Assembly: GCA_963809825.1 (NCBI GenBank)
Contig: CAWELJ010000002.1
Location: 62,001 to 126,000, forward strand
Source of the DNA: Bog-473 sp963809825
Lineage (GTDB): Bacteria > Actinomycetota > Acidimicrobiia > Acidimicrobiales > RAAP-2
DNA length: 64,000 nucleotides
Direction: 5' to 3'
Shown piece after piece: positions 45,563-53,435 of the stretch. The notes below the pieces were generated by a model, which saw only the letters and a program-made list of their open reading frames with translations, had not been told where the DNA came from and searched no databases. The position numbers and the translations under genes were made by a program. How positions within the stretch are numbered: the first letter of the stretch is position 1; each line of letters starts with the position of its first letter.

Positions 45563-45823
45563 GCCACGTCGGCTTGAGGGGAGACCGCTGCAGTGAATCG
45601 GTCGCCTATCTGGGACTTGTCGATTGCGCGGGATACGCGGAAACCCCGCAGGATCGCACCACTCGGCACATCGCCTTGTACCCGGCCAAGAGACCAAGGA
45701 AGCTCCACCGAGGCATGCGAGGACCCGCTTCTCCTACTGAGCTCCGGCTGGAGCCTTCCAAACCACGACCCTTTACCAAGCCAGCCAGCGCCCCTGAATC
45801 GATAGGCGATTACGCTGCGCGAC

Positions 45824-46441
45824 GTGGGTTTCTACCGTGAGCAGGTCCTGCCCCGCCTGGTCGACCGGGCCTGCGGTTCCAGCGGCTTGCATCGCTGGCG
45901 CGCCACGGTGACCGAGGGTCTGGTGGGACGGGTCGTCGAGATCGGCTTCGGCTCCGGCTTGAACGTCGACTTCTACCCGCCGAATGTCGAACTGGTCTTG
46001 GCCGTCGAGCCTGCGGCCGTTGCCCGGAAGCTGGCCGACAAACGGGTCGCGCAGTCCGGGGTGGCGGTCGAGCACATCGGTCTCGACGGGCAGTCCATCC
46101 CCCTCGAGGACGACAGCTGCGACAGCGCGCTGTCAACCTTCACCTTGTGCACCATTCCCGACGCTCCCCAGGCACTGGCCGAGCTACGCCGGGTGATGCG
46201 CCCGGGCGCCCGGGTTCACTTCCTCGAGCACGGTCTCGCTCCGGACCCGGGTATTGCCGCGTGGCAACGGCGACTTGAGCCATGGCAACGGCGGATCGCC
46301 GACGGCTGTCATCTGACGCGCGAACCGGTGGTGCTGTTACGCGAGTCGGGTTTCACCATCGATCACGTCGAGGAGCGTTACGCCAAAGGACCGAAGCCCT
46401 GGAGCTGGTTCAGCGCCGGGATCGCCACCAATCCCCGGTAG
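45824..46441 (+). CDS. Class I methyltransferase resembling METTL7/TMT1 thiol methyltransferases
   Basis: 205 residues from GTG 45824. Motif I is VVEIGFGSGLNVDFYP, acidic ribose contact AVEPAA, and STFTLCTIPDAPQALAELRRVMRPG covers motifs II-III. The C-terminal HFLEHGLAPDPGIAAWQRR, then RIADGCHLTREPVVLLRESGF, follows the METTL7 pattern (EHV...W.Q...P.....DGC.LTRE...L...F), whose human members methylate hydrogen sulfide and alkyl thiols. In an island full of sulfide genes, a thiol/H2S methyltransferase role is attractive but inferred. The gap 45563-45823 before it holds no gene I can support. Confidence 0.75.
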   Translation: MGFYREQVLPRLVDRACGSSGLHRWRATVTEGLVGRVVEIGFGSGLNVDFYPPNVELVLAVEPAAVARKLADKRVAQSGVAVEHIGLDGQSIPLEDDSCDSALSTFTLCTIPDAPQALAELRRVMRPGARVHFLEHGLAPDPGIAAWQRRLEPWQRRIADGCHLTREPVVLLRESGFTIDHVEERYAKGPKPWSWFSAGIATNPR

Positions 46442-46597
46442 CGGGTCGGCGGTTTCGGCCTGGCATCACGCTGACACGGCAGCCTGTTCGGCGATCTTGT
46501 GATGGACGTCGTCCATTTCCAGCCCGCGCGTCCGACCTCGTGACCTGCCCGGACAGAAGAATGCTGAAGCCGCCACGTTCTGACGGGCTGGGTTCGC

Positions 46598-46927
46598 CTA
46601 CCTAGAACGCCGAGTGTTCCACCGGAATCTCGCCCGGCCCGATCTCGCCCTGGAAGACTCGCCAGCGAGTTCGGGTGCCACACGGACGAGCTCGTCGATC
46701 ACCCGGTGCGCTGACGGATTGACCATGGCAACGTTCCCGACGGTGACCGTCGGAACCGTTTCGTTCCCGTTAGCGATTGTCCGGACAGCGGCTGCGCCGC
46801 TGGGGTCCTCCCAGATGTTGACCTCGCGTACCGAGATCCCGGATCGCCGGAGCTTGAAGCGGAGTAGGAAGCAATAGGGGCAACCCGGCCGCCAGTAGAC
46901 CGTGACGGGACTGTCCGTGGCACTCAT
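46598..46927 (-). CDS. Glutaredoxin/mycoredoxin-like protein
   Basis: 109 residues from ATG 46927. VTVYWRPGCPYCFLLRFKLR gives the CPYC redox motif near residue 16; TVPTVTVGN is the cis-Pro loop. It resembles actinobacterial glutaredoxin-like proteins and mycoredoxin that reduce mycothiol-mixed disulfides. The last ~25 residues are a basic tail. It fits with the MshC-like gene in the same island. The region 46442-46597 upstream of its stop holds no gene. Confidence 0.82.
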   Translation of the reverse strand: MSATDSPVTVYWRPGCPYCFLLRFKLRRSGISVREVNIWEDPSGAAAVRTIANGNETVPTVTVGNVAMVNPSAHRVIDELVRVAPELAGESSRARSGRARFRWNTRRSR

Positions 46928-47405
46928 GGCGATGGGACTCGGCTCATCGCTCGATCCTTCCACGCGCGACCCTGTTGACTTGAGCCCGCAGCCACTCCGG
47001 GAGGAGTGGGGGCCGGCCGGGTTACGGATCTACCGAAACTGCCGTAAGTCGGGGCGAACGCCGGAGGTCCTCCGATCACAATCGGCCTGGCCAATTCTGT
47101 TGGACAGGGGTGAGGGACCAGCGAACGCTTCGTCGAACGGAGACGACGTAGCGTCATTTTCGGCGGCATATAGAGCAGGGGTCATCGGTCGCCGATGCCT
47201 TTCCGGGCTGGAGATCCCAAGAGTCCGCCAAGAACTGACGGACAGATTGAACGCCCTGGAACACGCGCGCCATGAGGCCCGGCGTGAAATCATCGCGCTC
47301 GGCGTCTCCGAAGGACTCAGCCTGGGGAAACTTGCCCAAATGTGGGGAAACTCGCGCCAACTCGTCGCTCGTATGGCGAAGGAGAAAGCAAACAGCACGA
47401 ACTGA
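46902..47405 (+). CDS. Hypothetical protein with C-terminal HTH-like segment
   Basis: An open frame of up to 167 codons; the true start may be well inside. Only the last ~60 residues look protein-like: RVRQELTDRLNALEHARHEARREIIAL, then SEGLSLGKLAQMWGNSRQL as a helix-turn-helix. It may be a small DNA-binding protein of the island. The N-terminal part overlaps the glutaredoxin start and looks non-coding. Confidence 0.35.
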   Translation: MTGLSVALMAMGLGSSLDPSTRDPVDLSPQPLREEWGPAGLRIYRNCRKSGRTPEVLRSQSAWPILLDRGEGPANASSNGDDVASFSAAYRAGVIGRRCLSGLEIPRVRQELTDRLNALEHARHEARREIIALGVSEGLSLGKLAQMWGNSRQLVARMAKEKANSTN

Positions 47406-47649
47406 TTCGGCTCCTGAGTGGTCCCTCCAATTCGGAGAAGCCACACGCGGGTCGCACTGGACATGGCCAATCATGCTCGGTAGCGACTGGGCGATAGCTG
47501 GAACGGATGCGGTCCTCACCATGTTGGCCTAGCGATTGCGAATCCTTGGCAACACTCCAAGACAACTAACGGGTAGTCGCAGGTGAGGCGCACTCGGCGG
47601 CAGAGAGACGTGCGGCCACGGGCGAGCGAAGTCTGTGCGATCCCGCTGT

Positions 47650-47765
47650 GTGAGAACGGCCGTGAGAACCAAGGCCGATGGAACCGTGGAAACCCGTGTC
47701 GCTTGCTGGCAATCGATGGCCATCGGCGAACCACCGAACATCCTGTTCACAGGGCAGAATCGGCA
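47650..47765. repeat. 116-bp dispersed repeat, copy B (near right island end)
   Basis: Gap-free match to 34278-34393 (79% identical by my count). It ends 46 bases before the right attachment repeat. The 576-base gap 47406-47981 otherwise contains only the attR copy. Confidence 0.65.
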
Positions 47766-47811
47766 ACTCGTGGCCGCTTCTCGCATGTCGCGTCATTCGT
47801 CTCAGCCCGAT

Positions 47812-47855
47812 CTACGGATCAGAAGGTTGGGGGTTCGAATCCCTCCGAGCGCGCC
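47812..47855. repeat. Right attachment repeat (attR), copy of tRNA-Arg 3' end
   Basis: 44 bases identical to 32360-32403, covering anticodon loop to discriminator base of tRNA-Arg(ACG). The 5' half of the tRNA is absent here, so it is not a tRNA gene. It marks the right end of the island. Confidence 0.9.
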
Positions 47856-47981
47856 GAGTGCCGTTTGACCCCGTTGGCCCAACGGCCGACCGCAGGCATG
47901 CGGGGCCATCCCGCCACACGCAATCGAGGCAGTTGCCGGCTGCGATCCGACTTCGACCCGCATCACGTGCATAGTTGGGGG

Positions 47982-48812
47982 ATGGTGGACGACCACAGCG
48001 TCACGTCGCCCCTCGTCGGGTCAGCCCGTGATCCCTCGTTCCTCCGTACCGTTCGACCCGTCCTGGAACGCTACGCGTCCTACTTCCGGCCAGAGGTGCG
48101 GGGCTTTGAGCATTTGCCCCGACACGGACCCTTCCTGGTGGTCGGGAACCATTCTGGTGGCCAGACACCGCCAGATCTACCCGTCCTGTTGACGGCGTGG
48201 TGGCGTGAGCGAGGTGAAGACGAGCCTGTCTATGCGCTCTTCCACTCCTTCTTCTTGTCTCTTCCGGGAGTGGGCCCTGTCATGAAGCGTGCCGGTGCCG
48301 TCGAAGCCGGACCTGCCGCGGCGGAAGCGGTTCTTCGCAGCGGAGGGATCCTGATCGACTACCCGGGCGGCGACTCAGAGGTCTTCCGGCCGTGGTGGGA
48401 GCGAAACCGCATCGAGTTCGGCGGTCGCCTCGGCGTGGTTCGTCTCGCATTGCGAACAGGGGTCCCCGTGATTCCCGCTGTCTCCGTCGGCGCCCATGAG
48501 GCACTCGTCGTCCTCGCCCGAGGTGAGCGCGTCGCAAAGTGGCTCAGGCTCGATCGCATGTTCCGCATCAAAGTGATGCCCCTGGTGCTGGGCCCCCCTT
48601 TTGGCGTGGTGCCAGGTGGTATTCCCACGTTCCCGCTTCCCGCGAAGATCACCGTGGAACTGGGTCCTCCGATGGACTGGTCGACGCGGTACGCGCCGGA
48701 CGCGGCTGACGACGAGATGATCGTTCGAGACTGCTACCAGGAGCTCACCGAGACGATGCAGACGACGCTCGATCGATTGGCAGCCGAACGCCGCTTTCCG
48801 ATTCTCGGTTAG
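47982..48812 (+). CDS. PlsC-like lysophospholipid acyltransferase
   Basis: About 276 residues from ATG 47982, close behind a G-rich stretch. The acyltransferase region begins GPFLVVGNHSGGQTPPDLPVLL (a variant of the NHxxxxD motif with a longer spacing), then DYPGGDSEVFRPWWERNRIEF and GVPVIPAVSVGAHEAL for the later motifs. It should transfer acyl chains to a lysophosphatidate-type acceptor at the membrane. First gene right of the island; probably works with the lipid genes that follow. Confidence 0.82.
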   Translation: MVDDHSVTSPLVGSARDPSFLRTVRPVLERYASYFRPEVRGFEHLPRHGPFLVVGNHSGGQTPPDLPVLLTAWWRERGEDEPVYALFHSFFLSLPGVGPVMKRAGAVEAGPAAAEAVLRSGGILIDYPGGDSEVFRPWWERNRIEFGGRLGVVRLALRTGVPVIPAVSVGAHEALVVLARGERVAKWLRLDRMFRIKVMPLVLGPPFGVVPGGIPTFPLPAKITVELGPPMDWSTRYAPDAADDEMIVRDCYQELTETMQTTLDRLAAERRFPILG

Positions 48813-48821
48813 GCGGCCTCT

Positions 48822-50465
48822 TCACTCCTCGTCCCGGTCTCGTAGCGCCGCTTCGGCGACCGCTTGGGCCCAGGGATAGTCCGGCTTTCCGCTGGGTGAA
48901 CGAACGATGTGATCGACGACGAGTATGTCTCGGGGCACCTTGAAGCCGCTCAGCCTGGCATGGACGCGATGGCGGACAGCCTCCGGATCGATATCGTGCC
49001 CGGCCCGGGCCAGTACCAGGGCGACGACACGCTCTCCGAAGCGAGGATCGGGTGCGCCGACGACGACTGCGTCGCGGACGGCGGGGTCGTCCTTCAGGGC
49101 GGCCTCGACCTCGTCGGGGAAGACCTTCTCCCCGCCTGTATTGATGCAGAGCGAACCTCGCCCGAGGACAACGATGCTCCCGTCGGCGTCCACCGTCGCC
49201 AGGTCACCGGGCAGCGCCCAGCGCAGGCCCCGTGCCTCCACGAAGGTGGTGGCGGACTTGGGCGGATCGCCCAGGTAGCCGATCGGGACATGACCCCCCC
49301 TGGCGAGATGCCCGATCACCCCGGATCCGGGAGCGACTGGCCGCAGGTCGTCGTCGAGCACGTCGGTACGGTCGTCAACTCGCAGTCGCGGGGGTCCGAA
49401 CGGGTCGTCGGGAGGTATCTCACCACCGACCTGTCCAGTCTCGGACGAGCCGAACCTGTCGGCGACGATCCGGCCGGGGAGGAGCTCGGCCAGCTGTGCC
49501 TTTGTGGACGGTGAAAGCACCGCTCCTCCGGATCCCACGGCCATCAACGACGAGAGGTCGTACCGATCGGGTTGCGCTGCCAGCACGTCGAGCAGCGGCC
49601 GGACCATGGCGTCGCCCACCACGGCGATCGCGTTCACCCGCTCCGTCTCCACCAGACGCCAGACCTCCGTTGCGTCGAAGCCGCCTCCATCGGTCGTCAC
49701 GACCGTCCCGCCACCGAACAGCGTCGAGAATGCCAACCAATGTCCGGCTGCGTGCATGAACGGAGGTATGGCCAGCGCAGTGATGCCCGGATGCAAGAGC
49801 CGCGTGACGAGCTCGTCAGGGGTGGCGATGCAATTTCCCGACGAAAATGGGTCACCGCCACCCATGGCGGCGAAGAAGATGTCGTCGTGTCGCCAGAGCA
49901 CACCCTTGGGCATGCCGGTCGTGCCGCCGGTGTAGACGCAGTAGAGGTCATCGCTGCGGCGCGGATGGAACCCGCGGCTGTCGGGCGCCGATGCGAGGGC
50001 TCGCTCGTAGTCCGCACCCACGTTCGGACCGTGACCCGTCGGTTCCCGCACCTGCAGCACGGCCCGGGTCTCGGGCATGGCGTGCAGAGCCCCTTCGACG
50101 GCTGGAGCAAAACGGTCATGAGCGATGAGGCCCACGAGCGCGGCATCCCCGTACAGGTACTCCAATTCGCTCCCCAGGTACCGGTAGTTGACGTTGACCG
50201 GCACGGCACGAATCTTGAAACACGCCAGCATGCTCTCGATGTACTCGGTGCCGTTGACCAGCTGCAGCCCCACCGTGTCGCCGGACCCGACGCCGGCGCT
50301 CTCGAGGTGGTGGGCCAGCTGATTGGCCCGCCGATCCAGCTCGGTGTAGCTGAGCCGTCGGGAGCCCGACACCATCGCCGTCTGATCCCCGACCCGGTCG
50401 ACCACGCTCTCGAAAAGATCGGCAAGGTTGAATTCCACGGCGCTCCCGGTCCAGATTTGGGACAT
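48822..50465 (-). CDS. Acyl-CoA synthetase (AMP-binding)
   Basis: 547 residues. The adenylation core reads CVYTGGTTGMPKGVLWRHDD, then RFGSSETGQVGG, and GRGSLCINTGGEKVFPDEVEAAL with the final Lys in VRSPSGKPDYPWAQ. It activates fatty or aromatic acids. Convergent with the acyltransferase gene and divergent from the alpha/beta hydrolase at 50563. Confidence 0.92.
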   Translation of the reverse strand: MSQIWTGSAVEFNLADLFESVVDRVGDQTAMVSGSRRLSYTELDRRANQLAHHLESAGVGSGDTVGLQLVNGTEYIESMLACFKIRAVPVNVNYRYLGSELEYLYGDAALVGLIAHDRFAPAVEGALHAMPETRAVLQVREPTGHGPNVGADYERALASAPDSRGFHPRRSDDLYCVYTGGTTGMPKGVLWRHDDIFFAAMGGGDPFSSGNCIATPDELVTRLLHPGITALAIPPFMHAAGHWLAFSTLFGGGTVVTTDGGGFDATEVWRLVETERVNAIAVVGDAMVRPLLDVLAAQPDRYDLSSLMAVGSGGAVLSPSTKAQLAELLPGRIVADRFGSSETGQVGGEIPPDDPFGPPRLRVDDRTDVLDDDLRPVAPGSGVIGHLARGGHVPIGYLGDPPKSATTFVEARGLRWALPGDLATVDADGSIVVLGRGSLCINTGGEKVFPDEVEAALKDDPAVRDAVVVGAPDPRFGERVVALVLARAGHDIDPEAVRHRVHARLSGFKVPRDILVVDHIVRSPSGKPDYPWAQAVAEAALRDRDEE

Positions 50466-50562
50466 CAGCCTCTGCCATCGATGAGGATGCCAGACGTAGT
50501 ATCACAATCGGTGGCGTGGTCCCTCTTCGGGGCCGCGACGCGACGGTACGCAAGGAGGCCGG

Positions 50563-51903
50563 ATGGGGGAGGTTGCGCACGATCCCGTCGGCGAACGGAT
50601 CGACCCCTCGAGCGGAGTCAACCCGACCGAGGGCGTGACCGCGAACGTGAGGCCGGGTATCCCGGTGCCGGGGATCGATCGGCTCACGGGACTCTTCCGA
50701 GCGGCTTCCAGCTTCTTGAACCGGCGCGCGCTCGTCCGGGCGACCCGCGCCCTGCCTCGCACGCTGCACTACATGGGTTCGGCCTTGCTGACCGGAGAGG
50801 TGAGCGACTCGCTGCCGGCCCCGCACCTCTCGCTCGGCCTCGCGGCGCAGGTGGCGATGGACGAGGTGCTCCTGGCTATGGCCATGACGCCCCGCAGGTT
50901 TCCGCTGGCCAGGGACTATGCGAGGGTGTCGAACGAGCTCGCCGAGGCCGAATCCCTGTACGCAAGAGAGGGTTGGATCGCGGAGCCCGGCTCCTATCAC
51001 CGCACCCCGCCGCCGCTGGACGAATCCCGGGTGACGACGAGCCGGGGATGGGCCACCGGGATGCACTACGACCGGTGGGACTGGGACAGCGGGTTCACCC
51101 CCCATCCGGGCGAGCCGGGGGCCGACCGCTGGATGGCGTTCGAGCCCAACCGGACGGCTTCGGCCGTCGTCGTGCGCCACCCGGACGGACCCCGCCCCTG
51201 GGTGATCGCCGTGCACGGCTTCTGCATGGGGTTCCCGTTCATGGACTTTCAAGGGCTCCAGATGAACCGGCTCCACCACGAGCTGGGGATGAACGTGGCA
51301 CTCCCGGCGTTGCCCCTCCATGGGCCCCGCCGCGTCACTCTGGTGAGTGGGGAGCCGTTCCTCTCCTTCGAGCTCATGAACGCCGTGCACGGCCTGACGC
51401 AGGCCGTGTGGGACATCCGGCGCCTCATCACGTTCATCCGTCAGCAGGGAGGCACCTCCATCAGCCTGTACGGCGTCTCACTGGGCGCGTACGCCGTGTC
51501 CCTCCTCGCCGGTCTGGAACAGGGCGTCGACGGCGTCGTGGCGGGCATCCCAGTGTCGGATTTCCCAGGGTTGTTCCACCGACACAGTCCCCACGACATC
51601 CGCGCCCGATCGATCGAGCACAAGATCATGGGTGGTCCCGCGGAGAGCGTCTACCGCGTGGTGTCGCCCCTCTCCTTCGAGGCCAAGGTGCCCCGGCAGG
51701 GCCGGTTCATCTTCGCGGGCTACGGCGACCGGCTCGCCCTTCCGGATCAGGCCCAACGTCTCTGGGAGCACTGGGAGCGACCCCGCATCTCGTGGTATTC
51801 GGGGGGCCACGTGGGCTACCTGTGGTCGAAACAGGTGGCGGACTTTCTCATCGGCGCGCTGCGTCACGTCTCGACCGGCCGTTCCCCCGCGTTGGGAGGC
51901 TGA
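50563..51903 (+). CDS. Alpha/beta hydrolase, ~446 residues
   Basis: ATG 50563 has AAGGAGG upstream. The hydrolase core starts near residue 205: WVIAVHGFCMG (oxyanion), SLYGVSLGAYAVSLL (nucleophile GVSLG), GYGDRLALPDQ (acid) and SGGHVGYLW (His). The N-terminal ~200 residues are not a known domain to me. It ends three bases before the WS/DGAT gene, so the two are probably co-transcribed and may act on stored lipid. Confidence 0.82.
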   Translation: MGEVAHDPVGERIDPSSGVNPTEGVTANVRPGIPVPGIDRLTGLFRAASSFLNRRALVRATRALPRTLHYMGSALLTGEVSDSLPAPHLSLGLAAQVAMDEVLLAMAMTPRRFPLARDYARVSNELAEAESLYAREGWIAEPGSYHRTPPPLDESRVTTSRGWATGMHYDRWDWDSGFTPHPGEPGADRWMAFEPNRTASAVVVRHPDGPRPWVIAVHGFCMGFPFMDFQGLQMNRLHHELGMNVALPALPLHGPRRVTLVSGEPFLSFELMNAVHGLTQAVWDIRRLITFIRQQGGTSISLYGVSLGAYAVSLLAGLEQGVDGVVAGIPVSDFPGLFHRHSPHDIRARSIEHKIMGGPAESVYRVVSPLSFEAKVPRQGRFIFAGYGDRLALPDQAQRLWEHWERPRISWYSGGHVGYLWSKQVADFLIGALRHVSTGRSPALGG

Positions 51904-51906
51904 CGC

Positions 51907-53322
51907 ATGGAGACGATGACCGGGCTGGACGCCAAATTCCTCTATTCGGAGACACCGACCGCCCACATGCACACGGTGAAGGTCGTGGTGGCCGACGTTT
52001 CTGCCCTGAAGGGCGGATTCTCCTTTGACGCCCTGACCGGGATCCTCGCGGACCAACTGTGCCGGCTCCCGCCGTTCCGCCGTCGGGTCGTACCGGTCCC
52101 GTGGGGACTCGGTCACCCCGTGTGGGTGGAGGACCCACTGTTCGACCTGACGCGTCACATCAGCCGCCGGACACTCGTCGGGCCCGCGGGCGATCGCGAC
52201 CTCGCCGCGGTGGTGGCAGAGTTCGCAGGCATCCCCCTGGCGCGCGATCGACCCCTGTGGATGTTGTTGGTCGTGGAAGGCCTCGACGGCGGCCGTCTCG
52301 CGGTCGTGGCGAAGATCCACCATGCAGTGGCCGACGGGTCCGCCGTGGTGGCCCTGCTCCAGAACGTGGTCCAAGCGGTGGGCGTCGAGCCGTCAGGAAA
52401 GCCTGATGTCGATACGTGGCGCCCAGAGCTGCTACCAACGCGTCGCGAGCTGCTGAGGATGGCGGCACACGACCATGTCATCCGGTGGAAGGGCCTGCCG
52501 CGGTTTGTGGTGCAATCGGTGCGACGGGGCCGAGCGTCGGAAGCCCGTCGTCGCAGTTTCGCGGTCAGGCCGCCGCTTCCGCTTCACCACATACCCAAGA
52601 CGTCGTTCAACGTGTCGCTCACCTCAGAGCGCACGTTTGCAATGACCAAACTCCCGCTCGAGGATCTCAAGTCCATCCGCCGCACCGCCGGAACCACACT
52701 CAACGATGTCTATCTGTGTGTGTGCGGGGGGGCACTGCGACGCTATCTGTTGGACCGCGGTGAACTACCTGCCCGCCCCCTGGTCGCCAGTGTCCCGGTC
52801 TCGACCGACCCGAATGTGGCCCGCATGTCGGGCAACCGAGTCGACAACCTCTATGTGGGCATCGGAACCGACATCGCCGACCCAGTGCGACGCCTTGAGC
52901 ACATCCGTAGCATGACGGCGGCCTCCAAGGAAGTTCGCGCCGTGCTCGGCCACGATCTCTTTGCGCAGCGCGCCGATTTTGTGCCGCCCCAGATCTATCA
53001 TTCGGCCGTCCGGCTCTGGACCCGGTCTCATGTTGCGGACCGAGTCCACCCACCCCTCAACGTGGTGCTGTCCAACGTCGCCGGACCGCGGGAGCGGATC
53101 TTCTTCGGTCCCATTGAGCTCGAAGCTCTCTATTCGGTGGGCCCCATTCTCGAAGGGATCGGCCTCAACATCACTGCCTGGAGCTACGAGCAGGCGCTGG
53201 GTGTCTCGCTGCTCGGCTCCCCGGTCAGTGTTCCCGACCCCTGGTTGATCGTCGATGCACTCCACGCTGCACTTGAAGAACTGGGGGAGGCCATCGGCAC
53301 TGCAGCTTTGGCGGACCGCTGA
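51907..53322 (+). CDS. Wax ester synthase / diacylglycerol acyltransferase (WS/DGAT)
   Basis: 471 residues. The catalytic HHxxxDG motif is KIHHAVADGSAVVAL near residue 145, and the C-terminal NVAGPRERIFFGP is conserved in the family. ATG 51907 lies three bases after the hydrolase stop, with GGAGG inside that gene's end. It esterifies acyl-CoA with fatty alcohol or diacylglycerol, giving storage wax or triacylglycerol. With the synthetase, acyltransferase and hydrolase beside it, this is a neutral-lipid locus. Confidence 0.93.
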   Translation: METMTGLDAKFLYSETPTAHMHTVKVVVADVSALKGGFSFDALTGILADQLCRLPPFRRRVVPVPWGLGHPVWVEDPLFDLTRHISRRTLVGPAGDRDLAAVVAEFAGIPLARDRPLWMLLVVEGLDGGRLAVVAKIHHAVADGSAVVALLQNVVQAVGVEPSGKPDVDTWRPELLPTRRELLRMAAHDHVIRWKGLPRFVVQSVRRGRASEARRRSFAVRPPLPLHHIPKTSFNVSLTSERTFAMTKLPLEDLKSIRRTAGTTLNDVYLCVCGGALRRYLLDRGELPARPLVASVPVSTDPNVARMSGNRVDNLYVGIGTDIADPVRRLEHIRSMTAASKEVRAVLGHDLFAQRADFVPPQIYHSAVRLWTRSHVADRVHPPLNVVLSNVAGPRERIFFGPIELEALYSVGPILEGIGLNITAWSYEQALGVSLLGSPVSVPDPWLIVDALHAALEELGEAIGTAALADR

Positions 53323-53435
53323 TCAAGCGATCGCGTCTGGCCAACCGACCACAGCAACTTCCTTCCTGCGGCGCCGGTGCACGGGCCCGTGGGATCAGCA
53401 GTCGTAGCCGGCGCCGCCGGTCGGGTCGGCGGGAC

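Larger units (their letters stand above)
32360..47855. mobile_element. Genomic island integrated at tRNA-Arg, carrying a reactive-sulfur module
   Basis: A 44-bp exact direct repeat flanks the region: 32360-32403 (3' end of the intact tRNA-Arg) and 47812-47855. Sequence to the left and right of each copy differs, as for attL/attR of a tRNA-targeting integrase. Inside are genes for sulfide and persulfide chemistry and two related repressors, absent from either flank. No integrase, transposase or conjugation gene is seen, so the element is a cargo-only or decayed island that would need an integrase from elsewhere. Confidence 0.85.

Noticed and set aside
47812..47855. A second tRNA-Arg gene
   Set aside because: Only the 3' half is present; no 5' acceptor or D-arm precedes it. 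It is the attachment-site copy.
47583..47868. Open frames ending in GVRIPPSAP or GGSNPSERAE near both tRNA copies
   Set aside because: These are translations of the tRNA 3' end and not proteins.
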